Source of the DNA: JAPOXR01 sp965199765
GTDB lineage: Bacteria > Pseudomonadota > Alphaproteobacteria > Rhodobacterales > Rhodobacteraceae
Reading direction: 5' to 3'
Assembly: GCA_965199765.1 (NCBI GenBank)
Contig: CBDATC010000001.1
Coordinates: 62,001-126,000 of the forward strand
DNA: 64,000 nt
The notes below the pieces were generated by a model. The model was not told the DNA's origin and made no database searches. It saw only the letters and a list, made by a program, of their open reading frames with translations. Numbering within the stretch: position 1 is the first letter of the stretch; each line of letters starts with the position of its first letter. Made by a program: the position numbers and the translations under genes. Shown piece by piece: positions 25,678 through 34,986 of this stretch.

Positions 25678-25754
25678 AACCCCGAGTGTCGGGCGCCTTT
25701 GGCAGCCCGTTTGAATCTTCCAAACCGACGGCCATAATCCAGTAAGGAGAACCC

Positions 25755-26522
25755 ATGAAACCCTTCCTAGTGGTCGGAAACTGGAAAATGAACGGTGTCA
25801 GCGCAGACTTGAGCGAAGCCGCCGAAGTGGCTGCCGACAACCCGGACTCCGATTGTGAAATCTTGATATGCCCACCAGCGGCGCTGATCAGTCGCATGTC
25901 AAACATTCTTGCTGAATCTGCCGTCAAGATCGGCGGTCAGAATTGCCATCATATGGATTCCGGAGCACATACCGGTGACATTTCAGCTGCGATGCTTGTG
26001 GATGCTGGAGCCGACTACGTCATTGTCGGACATTCCGAACGTCGCCATAATCATGCCGAAACCAACGAATTAATCCACCAAAAGATCCTCTCCGCTTGGC
26101 GTGCGGGCCTTAATACAATCGTTTGTGTTGGTGAAACCGAGGCTGATCGACTCAAAGGCCGCGAACAATCCGTTGTTCGGAAGCAAATCCAAGAATGTGT
26201 TCCTGTTTCATCAAAATCAGCAAATGTTGTGATTGCCTATGAACCGGTCTGGGCAATCGGCACCGGACGCACCGCAAGTTCAATGGAGATTGAAACCATG
26301 CACGCCTTCATTCGGCGGCAGTGCATAAGCTATTTTGGGAAATACGTTGGAAAATCGGTGCGAATTCTCTATGGAGGATCGATCAATGCAGCCAACGCAG
26401 CTTCAATTTTCGCCATCAATAATGTCAACGGCGCTCTGATTGGCGGCGCTTCACTGAAGGCCACTGATTTCAACGCGGTCATTCGTTCGGCGCCGAACAC
26501 CGGCAGGGGCATCGACACTTAA
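25755..26522 (+). CDS. tpiA: Triosephosphate isomerase
   Basis: Interconverts dihydroxyacetone phosphate and glyceraldehyde 3-phosphate. The 255-residue barrel has catalytic Lys in GNWKMNG (near residue 12), catalytic His in VGHSERR, catalytic Glu in AYEPVWAIGTG and the phosphate loop LYGGSINAANA. An AAGGAG lies 6 bases before the ATG. An IS256 remnant starts about 210 bases downstream, with no gene in between. Confidence 0.97.
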   Translation: MKPFLVVGNWKMNGVSADLSEAAEVAADNPDSDCEILICPPAALISRMSNILAESAVKIGGQNCHHMDSGAHTGDISAAMLVDAGADYVIVGHSERRHNHAETNELIHQKILSAWRAGLNTIVCVGETEADRLKGREQSVVRKQIQECVPVSSKSANVVIAYEPVWAIGTGRTASSMEIETMHAFIRRQCISYFGKYVGKSVRILYGGSINAANAASIFAINNVNGALIGGASLKATDFNAVIRSAPNTGRGIDT

Positions 26523-26731
26523 GAATTTGTCGAAATTTGAATTGTCATCGGCTTTTGACAATCTGCGCCAACATCTCAACAACCCAAAAAAAGAACGTGT
26601 CCGGTGCTTCCGTCATCTGCCAATGCTGGCCACATGATCGGCTTGATTCCGGATGATCAGTTGGGCTGATTCCAAGTTTGGCATTTTTTCGGGGCGAATG
26701 ATTGTCTCTACTAGTATGTCCATTGCGCAAG

Positions 26732-26895
26732 GTAGTGTCCAGAATCTTTCGCACTTTCAGTCATGCGACGGCGGCTCCGTTATGTTGAAGTTTCATCTCG
26801 CGCAGCGGCTCCATGTCCATATACTTTCGCGTGCTCCACTGTGTCCCGGCGATGTGTTTCAACCTGGCTGCAGCCAGGCAGAGACAGAATTGACC
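26732..26895 (-). mobile_element. Solo 3' end of an IS256-family insertion sequence (copy 2)
   Basis: Terminal sequence AGTGTCCAGAATCTTTCG at the left edge, then about 140 bases that on the minus strand encode GTQWSTRKYMDMEPLREMK and a stop, the C-terminus of an IS256-type transposase. It is the closest relative of copy 1 at 6211, with matching extent on both sides. The segment ends within a few bases of the lpdA stop codon at 26897. The remainder of the 26523-26896 interval has no recognisable feature. Confidence 0.75.
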
Positions 26896-26896
26896 A

Positions 26897-28291
26897 TCAG
26901 ATGTGAACAACCCGATCAAATGCGGCCAATACGCTTTCATGCATGCCCTCGGAGAGGGTGGGATGCGGAAACACCGCCCCCATCAAATCTTCTTCTGTTG
27001 TCTCAAGCTGACGTCCGATAACAAAACCTTGAATTAACTCGGTGACCTCGGCGCCGATCATATGTGCACCAAGCAATTCACCACTGTCGGCATCAAACAC
27101 GGTCTTGACCAATCCCTCTGTCTCCCCAAGCGCGATCGCTTTTCCGTTGGCGGACCATGGAAACCGACCCACACGCACCTTTCGTCCTGACTCATTAGCC
27201 TGCTGCTCCGTCAATCCCACAGATGCAATCTGTGGAAGACAGTAGGTGCATCCGGCAATGGACTCTGGGTGTACCGGATGCGGCTTTTCGCCTGCGATCA
27301 GTTCAGCAACCGCAACACCTTCATGGCTTGCTTTGTGCGCAAGCCAAGGCGCTCCCGCGACATCGCCGATCGCATATAAGTTTTTGACATTAGTGCGACA
27401 AAACTCATCCACGACAATGTGCGACTTCTCGGTTTCCACACCAAGTTCCTCAAGACCAAGGTTTTCTATGTTGCCGAGGATTCCAGTTGCGGAAATTACC
27501 CTGTCAAACTCTTCCGCAACTTCCTGTTCCGAAGTGCGGATGAAAGCTTTCACTGAATTCTTTTGCCGGTCCAGACGGGTGACCGACGACCCCTCCATAA
27601 TTGTCATGCCTTGTTTTTCGAACACCGTTTTTGCGATTCCCGAAATTTCAGCGTCTTCAACCGGCAAAATCCGATCCATCACCTCGACAACAGTCGTTTT
27701 GGCTCCAAGCGTGTTGTAAAAACTTGCAAACTCAATTCCAATTGCCCCCGATCCAATGACCAGCAGCTTTTTCGGCATGACATTGGGTTTCAGCGCATGC
27801 TTATAGTTCCACACTAGGACGCCATCCGCTTCTAACCCTGGCAGTTCTCGGGCCCGGGCTCCTGTCGCAATGATGGTGTTCTTGCATTGAATTTCAGCGT
27901 CTCCCTTTTCCGATGACACGGTTATCCTCGTCGGTTCAAGCAGCTTCGCTTCGCCCATGTGAACTTCAATGCCGTTCTTCTTCATGAGATATCCGACACC
28001 GCCATTCAGCCGCTTGGCAACCGCACGGGAACGGTCAACAATGTCATTGAGTTCAAATCCTACCGAACCAACTGAAAGGCCATATTCCTTGGCCTGCTTC
28101 ATTGCACTGTAAATCTCAGCCGACCGCAGCAGCGCCTTTGTTGGGATGCATCCCCAATTCAGGCAAATCCCGCCCATATGCTCGCGCTCGACAATAGTCA
28201 CCGACAGGCCAAGCTGTGCCGCACGAATTGCCGCGACATATCCACCGGGCCCAGCACCGATCACCGCGAGGTCAACCGAAGAGGTTGTCAT
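26897..28291 (-). CDS. lpdA: Dihydrolipoyl dehydrogenase
   Basis: FAD-dependent disulfide oxidoreductase that reoxidises dihydrolipoamide in 2-oxoacid dehydrogenase complexes or the glycine cleavage system; 464 residues. It has FAD motif VIGAGPGGYVAAIRAAQLG, redox cysteines in GGICLNWGCIPTK (CxxxxC), NAD motif VIGSGAIGIEFASFY, the second FAD motif NLYAIGDVAG and the catalytic His in HPTLSEGMHES. The E1/E2 genes are not adjacent; the gene follows a DUF924 gene by 28 bases, so the partner complex cannot be named. Its 3' end abuts an IS256 remnant, but the C-terminus appears complete. Confidence 0.95.
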   Translation of the reverse strand: MTTSSVDLAVIGAGPGGYVAAIRAAQLGLSVTIVEREHMGGICLNWGCIPTKALLRSAEIYSAMKQAKEYGLSVGSVGFELNDIVDRSRAVAKRLNGGVGYLMKKNGIEVHMGEAKLLEPTRITVSSEKGDAEIQCKNTIIATGARARELPGLEADGVLVWNYKHALKPNVMPKKLLVIGSGAIGIEFASFYNTLGAKTTVVEVMDRILPVEDAEISGIAKTVFEKQGMTIMEGSSVTRLDRQKNSVKAFIRTSEQEVAEEFDRVISATGILGNIENLGLEELGVETEKSHIVVDEFCRTNVKNLYAIGDVAGAPWLAHKASHEGVAVAELIAGEKPHPVHPESIAGCTYCLPQIASVGLTEQQANESGRKVRVGRFPWSANGKAIALGETEGLVKTVFDADSGELLGAHMIGAEVTELIQGFVIGRQLETTEEDLMGAVFPHPTLSEGMHESVLAAFDRVVHI

Positions 28292-28319
28292 GCAAAATCT
28301 CCTGCATTTGATGATGTTT

Positions 28320-28907
28320 TCATTTGGTTTCTTCCCGCTCTTTCAACTCATCAACAATTTTCAAATAGACGCTGAAATCCATCATTTCCTTTTCCTCTTC
28401 GGCATATTCTCTTTCGAGCGCCTCATTTCGGAAGGGAAACCGACCGAATTTCCTCACGACTTCCCGATGCGCACGCGCATGGAGAAGGCTGACCTGACCG
28501 CTTTCCTGCATCCGTTCGCCGATGAGCGCAACACAGCGATCTTGATCTTCTATTCGTTCTGAATGCATGAAAGGCAGATAAAAAAAGATGCGTTTCATTT
28601 CCTCGAATTGCATATCGAAGCCTCTTTCAATCGCTCGGTTTGCCACCTCACGAGCCAAAGCATCGCTGTGAAACGACTGACCGCTCCCGCGAAACATATT
28701 ACGTGGAAACTGGTCCAGCAGGATGACAAGCGCCAATGCGCTCTCCGCGCTGGTTTCCCAATCCGCCAGACCACCGCCCGCAGCGCTGTACCATGCATCC
28801 AAAAACTGAGTGCGTATTTTGGCATCGACTTCATCATTCGCCGCAAATTTCTGTTCATGAGACAAAGTCTCAAACCAAAACTCCAGCACCTGCTGCGAAG
28901 TAATCAT
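28320..28907 (-). CDS. DUF924 family protein
   Basis: Protein of about 195 residues starting MITSQQVLEFWFETLS, the usual opening of DUF924 proteins, with the family segments ALVILLDQFPRNMFRGSG and FFYLPFMHSE. The ATG at 28907 has GAGGA 7 bases upstream; the frame is open back to a TTG at 28982, but the additional residues do not resemble the family. The fold is predicted to be an all-helical TPR-like bundle and the biochemical role is unknown. It lies between the esterase and lpdA in the same direction. Confidence 0.88.
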   Translation of the reverse strand: MITSQQVLEFWFETLSHEQKFAANDEVDAKIRTQFLDAWYSAAGGGLADWETSAESALALVILLDQFPRNMFRGSGQSFHSDALAREVANRAIERGFDMQFEEMKRIFFYLPFMHSERIEDQDRCVALIGERMQESGQVSLLHARAHREVVRKFGRFPFRNEALEREYAEEEKEMMDFSVYLKIVDELKEREETK

Positions 28908-28978
28908 AAGCATTTCCTCTTCGGTCATATGCACGGGACTTATCGATTCTTCCCCTGCTGACACATCTTTGCAGCGCT

Positions 28979-29638
28979 TCAAACCGCCAAGTTGCTGCGT
29001 GCAAACTGAATGGCAGCCGATATACCATCGGGATCAATCCCGTGCCCGAGGTTTTTCGCTAGCCTCGTTTCTACTGCAACTCCATTGGTCTCCAATGCGG
29101 CTTTTGCCTCAACCATGCTACTGGTCGGAACGATTTCATCGCTGTCCCCGTGAACAAGAAGCACCGGAGGACGAGAAACAATCTCGTTATGCAGCTTTTC
29201 CGGGTAGAGCAACCTGCCCGAAAATCCAGCAACTCCCGCAAATCGAGAAGCGCGTCGGAAAGCGACATGCAACGCCATCATCGTACCCTGCGAAAACCCG
29301 AACAACAGGGTTTGGTTAACGACTGTCCCTGCCCTCTCAATTTCTGATGTGATCAGCTTATCGAGAAATTCCGCCGAGCGGGCAAAAGATTGGGACATCG
29401 CTTCTGGGCTGGAACCGTCCATATGAGGAATGGGAAACCATTGCCTTCCTATTGGATTCACCGCACACGGCTCCGGCGCATCAGGCGCGACGAAGGCACA
29501 ATTAGGCAAAGAAGGCGACATTGGTTCCGCAAGACCAAACAAATCCGCACCGTCCGCGCCGTAGCCATGCAAAAAAATGATTAAACACCGAGTTTCGCCC
29601 GTATCAGGCGACCGCCGCAGAATTCGAACATCTTTCAT
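28979..29638 (-). CDS. Alpha/beta hydrolase, phospholipase/carboxylesterase family
   Basis: Cytoplasmic serine hydrolase of 219 residues related to carboxylesterase 2 and YpfH. Landmarks: the oxyanion segment LIIFLHGYGADG, the nucleophile elbow LLFGFSQGTMMAL (Ser near residue 115), the catalytic Asp region PPVLLVHGDSDEIVP and the catalytic His in NLGHGID. Its ATG overlaps the stop of alkA (ATGA), so the two are co-translated. The substrate is unknown. Confidence 0.9.
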   Translation of the reverse strand: MKDVRILRRSPDTGETRCLIIFLHGYGADGADLFGLAEPMSPSLPNCAFVAPDAPEPCAVNPIGRQWFPIPHMDGSSPEAMSQSFARSAEFLDKLITSEIERAGTVVNQTLLFGFSQGTMMALHVAFRRASRFAGVAGFSGRLLYPEKLHNEIVSRPPVLLVHGDSDEIVPTSSMVEAKAALETNGVAVETRLAKNLGHGIDPDGISAAIQFARSNLAV

Positions 29639-30261
29639 CGCACACCTTCCCGTTCCTTAACTTCACGATAATAGGACCAAAGCAGTCTTGCGGCCACCGC
29701 GCGCCAAGGTGACCAAGGTGCCGCAATCTCCCGCAATTGTTTTTCGGAGGGTCGAGAATCCAATTCAAACAGCAACCGCGCGCTTTCCTGCAAGGCCAAA
29801 TCGCCCGCTGCAAACATATCCGGCCGGCCGAGTGCGGACATGCCGTAGATTTCAGCAGTCCAGCGACCGATGCCAAGTATCCGAGTCATCCGACTGACCA
29901 AGGCATCATCACTGAGACTGCCCAGTTCGCTGTATTTAATTCTCTCATCCGCCAAGGCTTTTGCATAGCGCACCTTCTGACGCGAAACGCCGCAAGCTTG
30001 AATCTGTTCGGCTGAACATGCCCGCAAAGCTCCGCGGTCTGTCAGTCCCACTTGCTTGAGGCGGTTCCAGATCGAGTCCGCTGCAGCAACGGAAACCTGT
30101 TGGCTGATAATCATGTCCAGCAGCGCTTCGAATCCTTCCTGCCGCCTTCGAAGAGGCGGATAACCAGCCAATTCGAGCACTGAACGAAATCGTGGTTCGG
30201 TGTGCACAAGGAATGCGACGCCTTGCTTGATGTCTTCGACGGTCGCAATTTCAGATATCAT
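29635..30261 (-). CDS. alkA: DNA-3-methyladenine glycosylase II (AlkA-like)
   Basis: Base-excision repair glycosylase of the HhH-GPD superfamily, removing alkylated purines; 208 residues. The helix-hairpin-helix with catalytic Asp is seen in RILGIGRWTAEIYGMSALGRPDMFAAGD, where the Asp lies in the GRPDMF stretch, and the leading segment LLDMIISQQVSVAAADSIWNRL is typical. It is shorter than E. coli AlkA because the N-terminal beta domain is absent, as in many alphaproteobacterial versions. It is the first gene of the alkA-esterase-DUF924-lpdA run. Confidence 0.9.
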   Translation of the reverse strand: MISEIATVEDIKQGVAFLVHTEPRFRSVLELAGYPPLRRRQEGFEALLDMIISQQVSVAAADSIWNRLKQVGLTDRGALRACSAEQIQACGVSRQKVRYAKALADERIKYSELGSLSDDALVSRMTRILGIGRWTAEIYGMSALGRPDMFAAGDLALQESARLLFELDSRPSEKQLREIAAPWSPWRAVAARLLWSYYREVKEREGVR

Positions 30262-30428
30262 TCCGTGATTGTCTCCGTAAAAGGCATTAGTTGGGTTGGT
30301 GTCCGTCGGACTTGCGACAGCCCTGTATCAGCACAGCGATTTCCTGCAACAAATTGACTGCGATTGGCAAGCGCTCAGATGCTAAACAGACTCTTGCCGA
30401 ATTCGGCTTTCAGCGGTACGGGAAAAAA

Positions 30429-31637
30429 ATGCGAAGCATTCTTCTTTCACGCGAACGCCGCAACGTCGCTATCCTGGTTCTGGCGCAGATGACCATCGGC
30501 GCACAGATGCCGATGATCTTCACTATCGCCGGACTTGCGGGTCAATCGTTGGCTTCTAATGTATGCTGGGCCACGTTGCCGATTTCAGTCATTGTCTTTG
30601 GGTCCATGACCTCTGCACCTTGGATGAGCCAAACCATGCAGAGATTTGGACGGCAGACCGGCTTCTTGATTGGCGCCTCAGCCGGAGTTCTCGGTGGATT
30701 GATCGGAACATTCGCACTGTTCCAAGCTTCGTTCCCACTGTTCCTGCTCGCGTCATACTTCACCGGAATCTACATGTCAGCGCATGGATTTGTCCGATTC
30801 GCGGCAGCCGACACGGCTTCTGACGAATTCAGACCCCGTGCCATATCCTACGTCATGGCAGGCGGTCTCGTGGCGGCATTGGTCGGTCCACAATTGGTAA
30901 AAATCACCGCCGATGGAATGGTTGTCCCATTTGCCGGCACGTACCTTGCTGTTGCCGCGGTCAATGTGTTCGGCGCATTATCTTTTCTTTTTCTCGATAT
31001 TCCGGTTCCGGCTCGCCAAACCAGCAGCAGCGATGTCCGCACCTACCGGGAACTGCTCAAGACACCGAAGATCTCGGTCGCGATTATCTGTTCGATGATC
31101 TCATATGCCTTGATGAATCTGATGATGACTTCCACCCCCCTCGCGGTTGTTGGATGCGGATTCGGCCAGGACCGCGCGGCTGATATTGTTTCAGCCCATG
31201 TCTTCGCGATGTTCGCTCCGTCATTCTTCACCGGCCATTTGATTTCACGATTCGGGGCCGACAAAATTGTAGCCGTTGGATTGGTCCTTTTGGCACTTGC
31301 CGGCATCACCGGACTCTCAGGCATTGAACTCAAAAATTTTTTTGTTGCCTTGGTGCTTCTTGGCGTCGGTTGGAATTTTGGATTTATCGGCGCAACCGCG
31401 ATGCTGGTCGAAGCGCACAGCCCTGCTGAACGCGGCAAAGTGCAAGGCCTCACAGACGCTCTGGTTTTTGGATGTGTAACCCTCGCTTCGCTTGCCTCCG
31501 GCACACTGATGAACTGCTCCGGTGGAACAGCGCCGCAGGGCTGGACTGCGGTGAATTGGGCGATGGCACCTTTCCTGCTGCTCGCCGGAGGGGCGCTGTG
31601 TTGGCTGATGCTCCGCCGACCATCAGCCTCTGCGTAA
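30429..31637 (+). CDS. Major facilitator superfamily transporter
   Basis: Integral membrane protein of about 402 residues with some twelve hydrophobic segments. From the ATG at 30429 it begins MRSILLSRERRNVAILVLAQ, running into helix 1. The frame is open upstream to 30291, but those 46 codons are not membrane-like. Internal glycine-rich helices such as GASAGVLGGLIGTFALF and GVGWNFGFIGATAMLVEA are MFS-like. I cannot assign a substrate. It is a single gene, divergent from alkA and convergent with cimA. Confidence 0.87.
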   Translation: MRSILLSRERRNVAILVLAQMTIGAQMPMIFTIAGLAGQSLASNVCWATLPISVIVFGSMTSAPWMSQTMQRFGRQTGFLIGASAGVLGGLIGTFALFQASFPLFLLASYFTGIYMSAHGFVRFAAADTASDEFRPRAISYVMAGGLVAALVGPQLVKITADGMVVPFAGTYLAVAAVNVFGALSFLFLDIPVPARQTSSSDVRTYRELLKTPKISVAIICSMISYALMNLMMTSTPLAVVGCGFGQDRAADIVSAHVFAMFAPSFFTGHLISRFGADKIVAVGLVLLALAGITGLSGIELKNFFVALVLLGVGWNFGFIGATAMLVEAHSPAERGKVQGLTDALVFGCVTLASLASGTLMNCSGGTAPQGWTAVNWAMAPFLLLAGGALCWLMLRRPSASA

Positions 31638-31742
31638 TCTTCAATAAGGTATGGCGCTCGCAACGCGCTTCAATTTCCAGATAAACCGCTACGCATTGTC
31701 CGATTAACGCATGGACGAGTAGGTTCGGCACTGCTTCCCGAC

Positions 31743-33374
31743 TTAACTGCACTGGGTTATCCGAGGCAAGTCTCTGACCAACTTCCACCTAATCGCATCA
31801 ATCAAAGCTTCAAACGAAGCATCAATGATATTTGCCGAAACCCCGACCGTCGACCACCTTATGCCATTCCGGTCCTCACTGTCGATAATGACGCGGGTGA
31901 CCGCGGCGGTCCCGCTGCCGGTGATGCGAACCTTGAAATCAACGAGATGCATATCCTCAATATATTTCTGGTGAACGCCAAGATCCCTGATCACCGCCCT
32001 TGCCAAGGCATGAACAGGGCCTTGATCAGCCGAACCATTGGTGGAGGCATCCGCATACGAGGTCAAAACTTGCCCGCCGACCGCCAACATCACTTCCGCA
32101 CGGGACCTTGTTTTCATCTCGCCACCGTCTTCAGCGTGTTCCACCGTGACCGAATAATTCCTGACATCAAAATAATCCGGCATGATCCCTAGAATGCGCC
32201 GGGCCAAGAGTTCAAACGAAGCCTGTGCGGTGTCGTAACTGTATCCAGCGTCTTCCCGCTGCTTTACAGCTTGAATTATCGCGCCGAGGCGTTTGTCTTC
32301 TTTATCAACCGTGATTCCCGCTGCATTGAGACGTGCGATCAAGTTAGAACGGCCGGCTTGATTAGACATCGGAATAAATCGCCGATTTCCGACAGCCTCC
32401 GGTTCTATATGCTCGTAGGTCTTTGGATTCCGCGCCACAGCGGAAGCATGCAATCCAGCCTTATGCACAAACGCTGATGCGCCCACATAGGGTGCGGCCT
32501 TGGACGGCACACGATTCAGAATATCGTCCAACAGACGGGAAACACGGGTTAATCCTGCGAGCTGTGCCTTGTTCACTCCCGTAGTGAAACGTGAGGCGAA
32601 CCACTCCTTCAGGAAGAGCGTAGGAATTAGAGTCACCAGATCAGCGTTGCCGCATCTTTCACCGAGACCATTCAAAGTTCCCTGAATTTGGCGCGCTCCA
32701 GCTTCTACAGCTGCAAGTGATCCCGCAACGGCGGTGCCGGTATCGTTGTGCGTATGAATTCCAATCTTGCTGCCAGGTATCCCTCGGGCAATCACTTCAC
32801 CTGTAATCTCGCTGATTTCACTGGGTAGCGTTCCTCCATTCGTGTCGCAAAGAACAACCCATTCCGCGCCATTCGTCAAAGCAGAATCCAGACACCGCAT
32901 CGCATAGTCTGGATCCGACTTGTAACCATCGAAAAAATGCTCGGCATCGAAAATCGCTTCGCGGTCCATTTTTGCCAAATGCGCTATTGACTCGGCGATG
33001 TTGTTTAGATTCTCGTCCAACCCGATTCCCAGTGCGGTCTCCACGTGAAACCTATGGGATTTGCCGACAATGCATACGGTATTTGAATTCGCGTTAACCA
33101 ATTGCGCCAACAGATCATCGTTCGCCGCGGATCTTCCAGCGCGCTTCGTCATGCCGAAAGTTGTTATCTTCGCTCTCTGAACAGTCGGCGGCTGCTCAAA
33201 ATATGCGCTGTCCGTTGGATTAGCCCCCGGCCAACCCGCTTCGATATAGTCAATTCCCAGCTCAGCCAAAGCAATGGTCAGCCGATGCTTGTCGGACAAC
33301 GAGAACTGAACGCCCTGAGTTTGCTGACCATCCCGCAAAGTTGTGTCGTAAAGTGTCAGTCTCTCCTTGCTCAT
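31743..33374 (-). CDS. cimA: Citramalate synthase (CimA / 2-isopropylmalate synthase-like)
   Basis: Condenses pyruvate and acetyl-CoA to (R)-citramalate, the threonine-independent entry to isoleucine synthesis. The 543-residue chain has an HMGL-like TIM barrel starting LYDTTLRDGQQTQGV, catalytic-site segments IGIHTHNDTGTAVA and QGTLNGLGERCGNADL, and a C-terminal LeuA-type allosteric domain (from about residue 400, with LVDFKVRITGSGTAAVTRV). Length and pattern fit the TIGR00977-type citramalate synthase rather than LeuA. Its ATG overlaps the cysS stop by 4 bases. Confidence 0.92.
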   Translation of the reverse strand: MSKERLTLYDTTLRDGQQTQGVQFSLSDKHRLTIALAELGIDYIEAGWPGANPTDSAYFEQPPTVQRAKITTFGMTKRAGRSAANDDLLAQLVNANSNTVCIVGKSHRFHVETALGIGLDENLNNIAESIAHLAKMDREAIFDAEHFFDGYKSDPDYAMRCLDSALTNGAEWVVLCDTNGGTLPSEISEITGEVIARGIPGSKIGIHTHNDTGTAVAGSLAAVEAGARQIQGTLNGLGERCGNADLVTLIPTLFLKEWFASRFTTGVNKAQLAGLTRVSRLLDDILNRVPSKAAPYVGASAFVHKAGLHASAVARNPKTYEHIEPEAVGNRRFIPMSNQAGRSNLIARLNAAGITVDKEDKRLGAIIQAVKQREDAGYSYDTAQASFELLARRILGIMPDYFDVRNYSVTVEHAEDGGEMKTRSRAEVMLAVGGQVLTSYADASTNGSADQGPVHALARAVIRDLGVHQKYIEDMHLVDFKVRITGSGTAAVTRVIIDSEDRNGIRWSTVGVSANIIDASFEALIDAIRWKLVRDLPRITQCS

Positions 33375-34786
33375 CGGTCAACTTCCCCAGACTGAGCCCT
33401 ATCCAATGTTTCGAGCTTTGAAGGGTCAAATCCGTCCAACGGCTGCCAAATCGCACCATCGGCGCCGTCCCGGACTTCAATTCCCGCATCCGCCAAATTC
33501 ATTCGAATTGCATCCGCCAGACTAAAGTCTCTCCGCTTTCGAGCTTCGCTGCGCGCGCGCACATACCCATCAATTCTGCTGCGAAGAGTCTTGCTGATCT
33601 CATCGGTCTTCGACTCCATGGAAATGCCCATGAACACTGCCGACGCCTTGAGCCTGGAACCATCACCTTGGGAGGCCAATTTGTGCAGCTCGCTGATCGC
33701 TTTCGGCGTGTTCAGGTCATCGGCCAGCGCCGAAATCACGGCCTCGGCAGGCGCTGCATCGGCAGGTGCGTTTGCGGTGATCGCACGCCACTTGCGCAAT
33801 ACCGTGCGGGTTTCTTCAACCTTTGCAGCGGTCCAGTCCAATGGCTGCCGGTATTGAGTTGACAGAAGCGCCAAACGTATCACCGCGCCTTCAATGCCTT
33901 GATCCCGCAATTGCTTGACGGTGATGAAATTTCCCAGACTTTTGGCCATTTTTTGACCTTCGACCTGCAGGAAACCATTATGCATCCACAATCTGGCAAA
34001 TTCCCCGTCTGGATTCACGCAGTGGCTTTGTGCAAATTCGTTCTCGTGATGCGGGAATGCGAGATCAATGCCACCGCCGTGGATATCGAAACTTTGTCCG
34101 AGCAGTTCCAAACTCATCGCTGAGCACTCGATGTGCCAGCCTGGCCGCCCCCTGCCCCACGGCGAATCCCACCCCGGCAACTCTGCGGATGACGGTTTCC
34201 AGAGCACAAAATCCATCGCATTGCGCTTGAATGGAGCGACTTCGACCCGTGCTCCCGCCTGCATAGCGTCTACCGAGCGGTGTGCTAGGCTGCCGTATTC
34301 GGAAAAGCTGTCGACGCTGAATAAGACATGCCCTTCGGCTTCGTAGGCATTGCCGCTTTCGATCAGTGACTCGATCATTTTGATCATCACTTGCAGATAC
34401 TCGGTCGCACGCGGTTCATGACTCGGAGCAAGAACTCCAAGCTCATCCATATCTTCATGATACCAGCGAATGGTCTCATCGGTGACGCTGCGGATGATCG
34501 ACAGCAATGGCCGACCGTCGCCACCGGCTCGCATTTGCGCTGCGCGCGCATTAATCTTGTCATCGATATCGGTGATGTTTCTGACATATGTCACGTTCTC
34601 AACGCCATAAGAATGACGCAGCAACCGAAACAACAAATCAAACACCACTGCTGGGCGCGCGTTACCGATGTGCGCACGGTCATATACAGTCGGCCCGCAA
34701 ACATAAACTCGAACGTTCTTTGGGTCTATTGGCTGGAACTCCAGCTTTGACTTCGTGCGCGTGTCAAAAAACTTCATTTGATTCAT
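33371..34786 (-). CDS. cysS: Cysteinyl-tRNA synthetase
   Basis: Class I aminoacyl-tRNA synthetase charging tRNA-Cys. Signature 1 is VYVCGPTVYDRAHIGNARP with a zinc Cys; further zinc ligands are in GWHIECSAMS and FPHHENEFAQSHC; signature 2 is QKMAKSLGNF, with Ala replacing the first Ser of KMSKS. I prefer the ATG at 34786 (MNQMKFFDTRTK). The frame is open to 34828, but the extra residues are a run of arginines unlike the family; 34777 is also possible. It is coupled to cimA, so cysteine charging and isoleucine synthesis share a transcript. Confidence 0.96.
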   Translation of the reverse strand: MNQMKFFDTRTKSKLEFQPIDPKNVRVYVCGPTVYDRAHIGNARPAVVFDLLFRLLRHSYGVENVTYVRNITDIDDKINARAAQMRAGGDGRPLLSIIRSVTDETIRWYHEDMDELGVLAPSHEPRATEYLQVMIKMIESLIESGNAYEAEGHVLFSVDSFSEYGSLAHRSVDAMQAGARVEVAPFKRNAMDFVLWKPSSAELPGWDSPWGRGRPGWHIECSAMSLELLGQSFDIHGGGIDLAFPHHENEFAQSHCVNPDGEFARLWMHNGFLQVEGQKMAKSLGNFITVKQLRDQGIEGAVIRLALLSTQYRQPLDWTAAKVEETRTVLRKWRAITANAPADAAPAEAVISALADDLNTPKAISELHKLASQGDGSRLKASAVFMGISMESKTDEISKTLRSRIDGYVRARSEARKRRDFSLADAIRMNLADAGIEVRDGADGAIWQPLDGFDPSKLETLDRAQSGEVDR

Positions 34787-34986
34787 TTCTTTTGCCTGCC
34801 TTCGCCGGCGCCGGCTGTTGAAATTCAAATGAATGCAAAAATAGCGGCCCGGCTGTCGAATTCAGCCGATAATGCAGATCCTAATTGTGCATTGTGCCAT
34901 TGTCATGGCAACCATATGAGATATTTTTTTCCGGTTGGCAACCGGTTTTAGAATCCGGTCGAATAAAGTTGTAAATGGAATAAACA

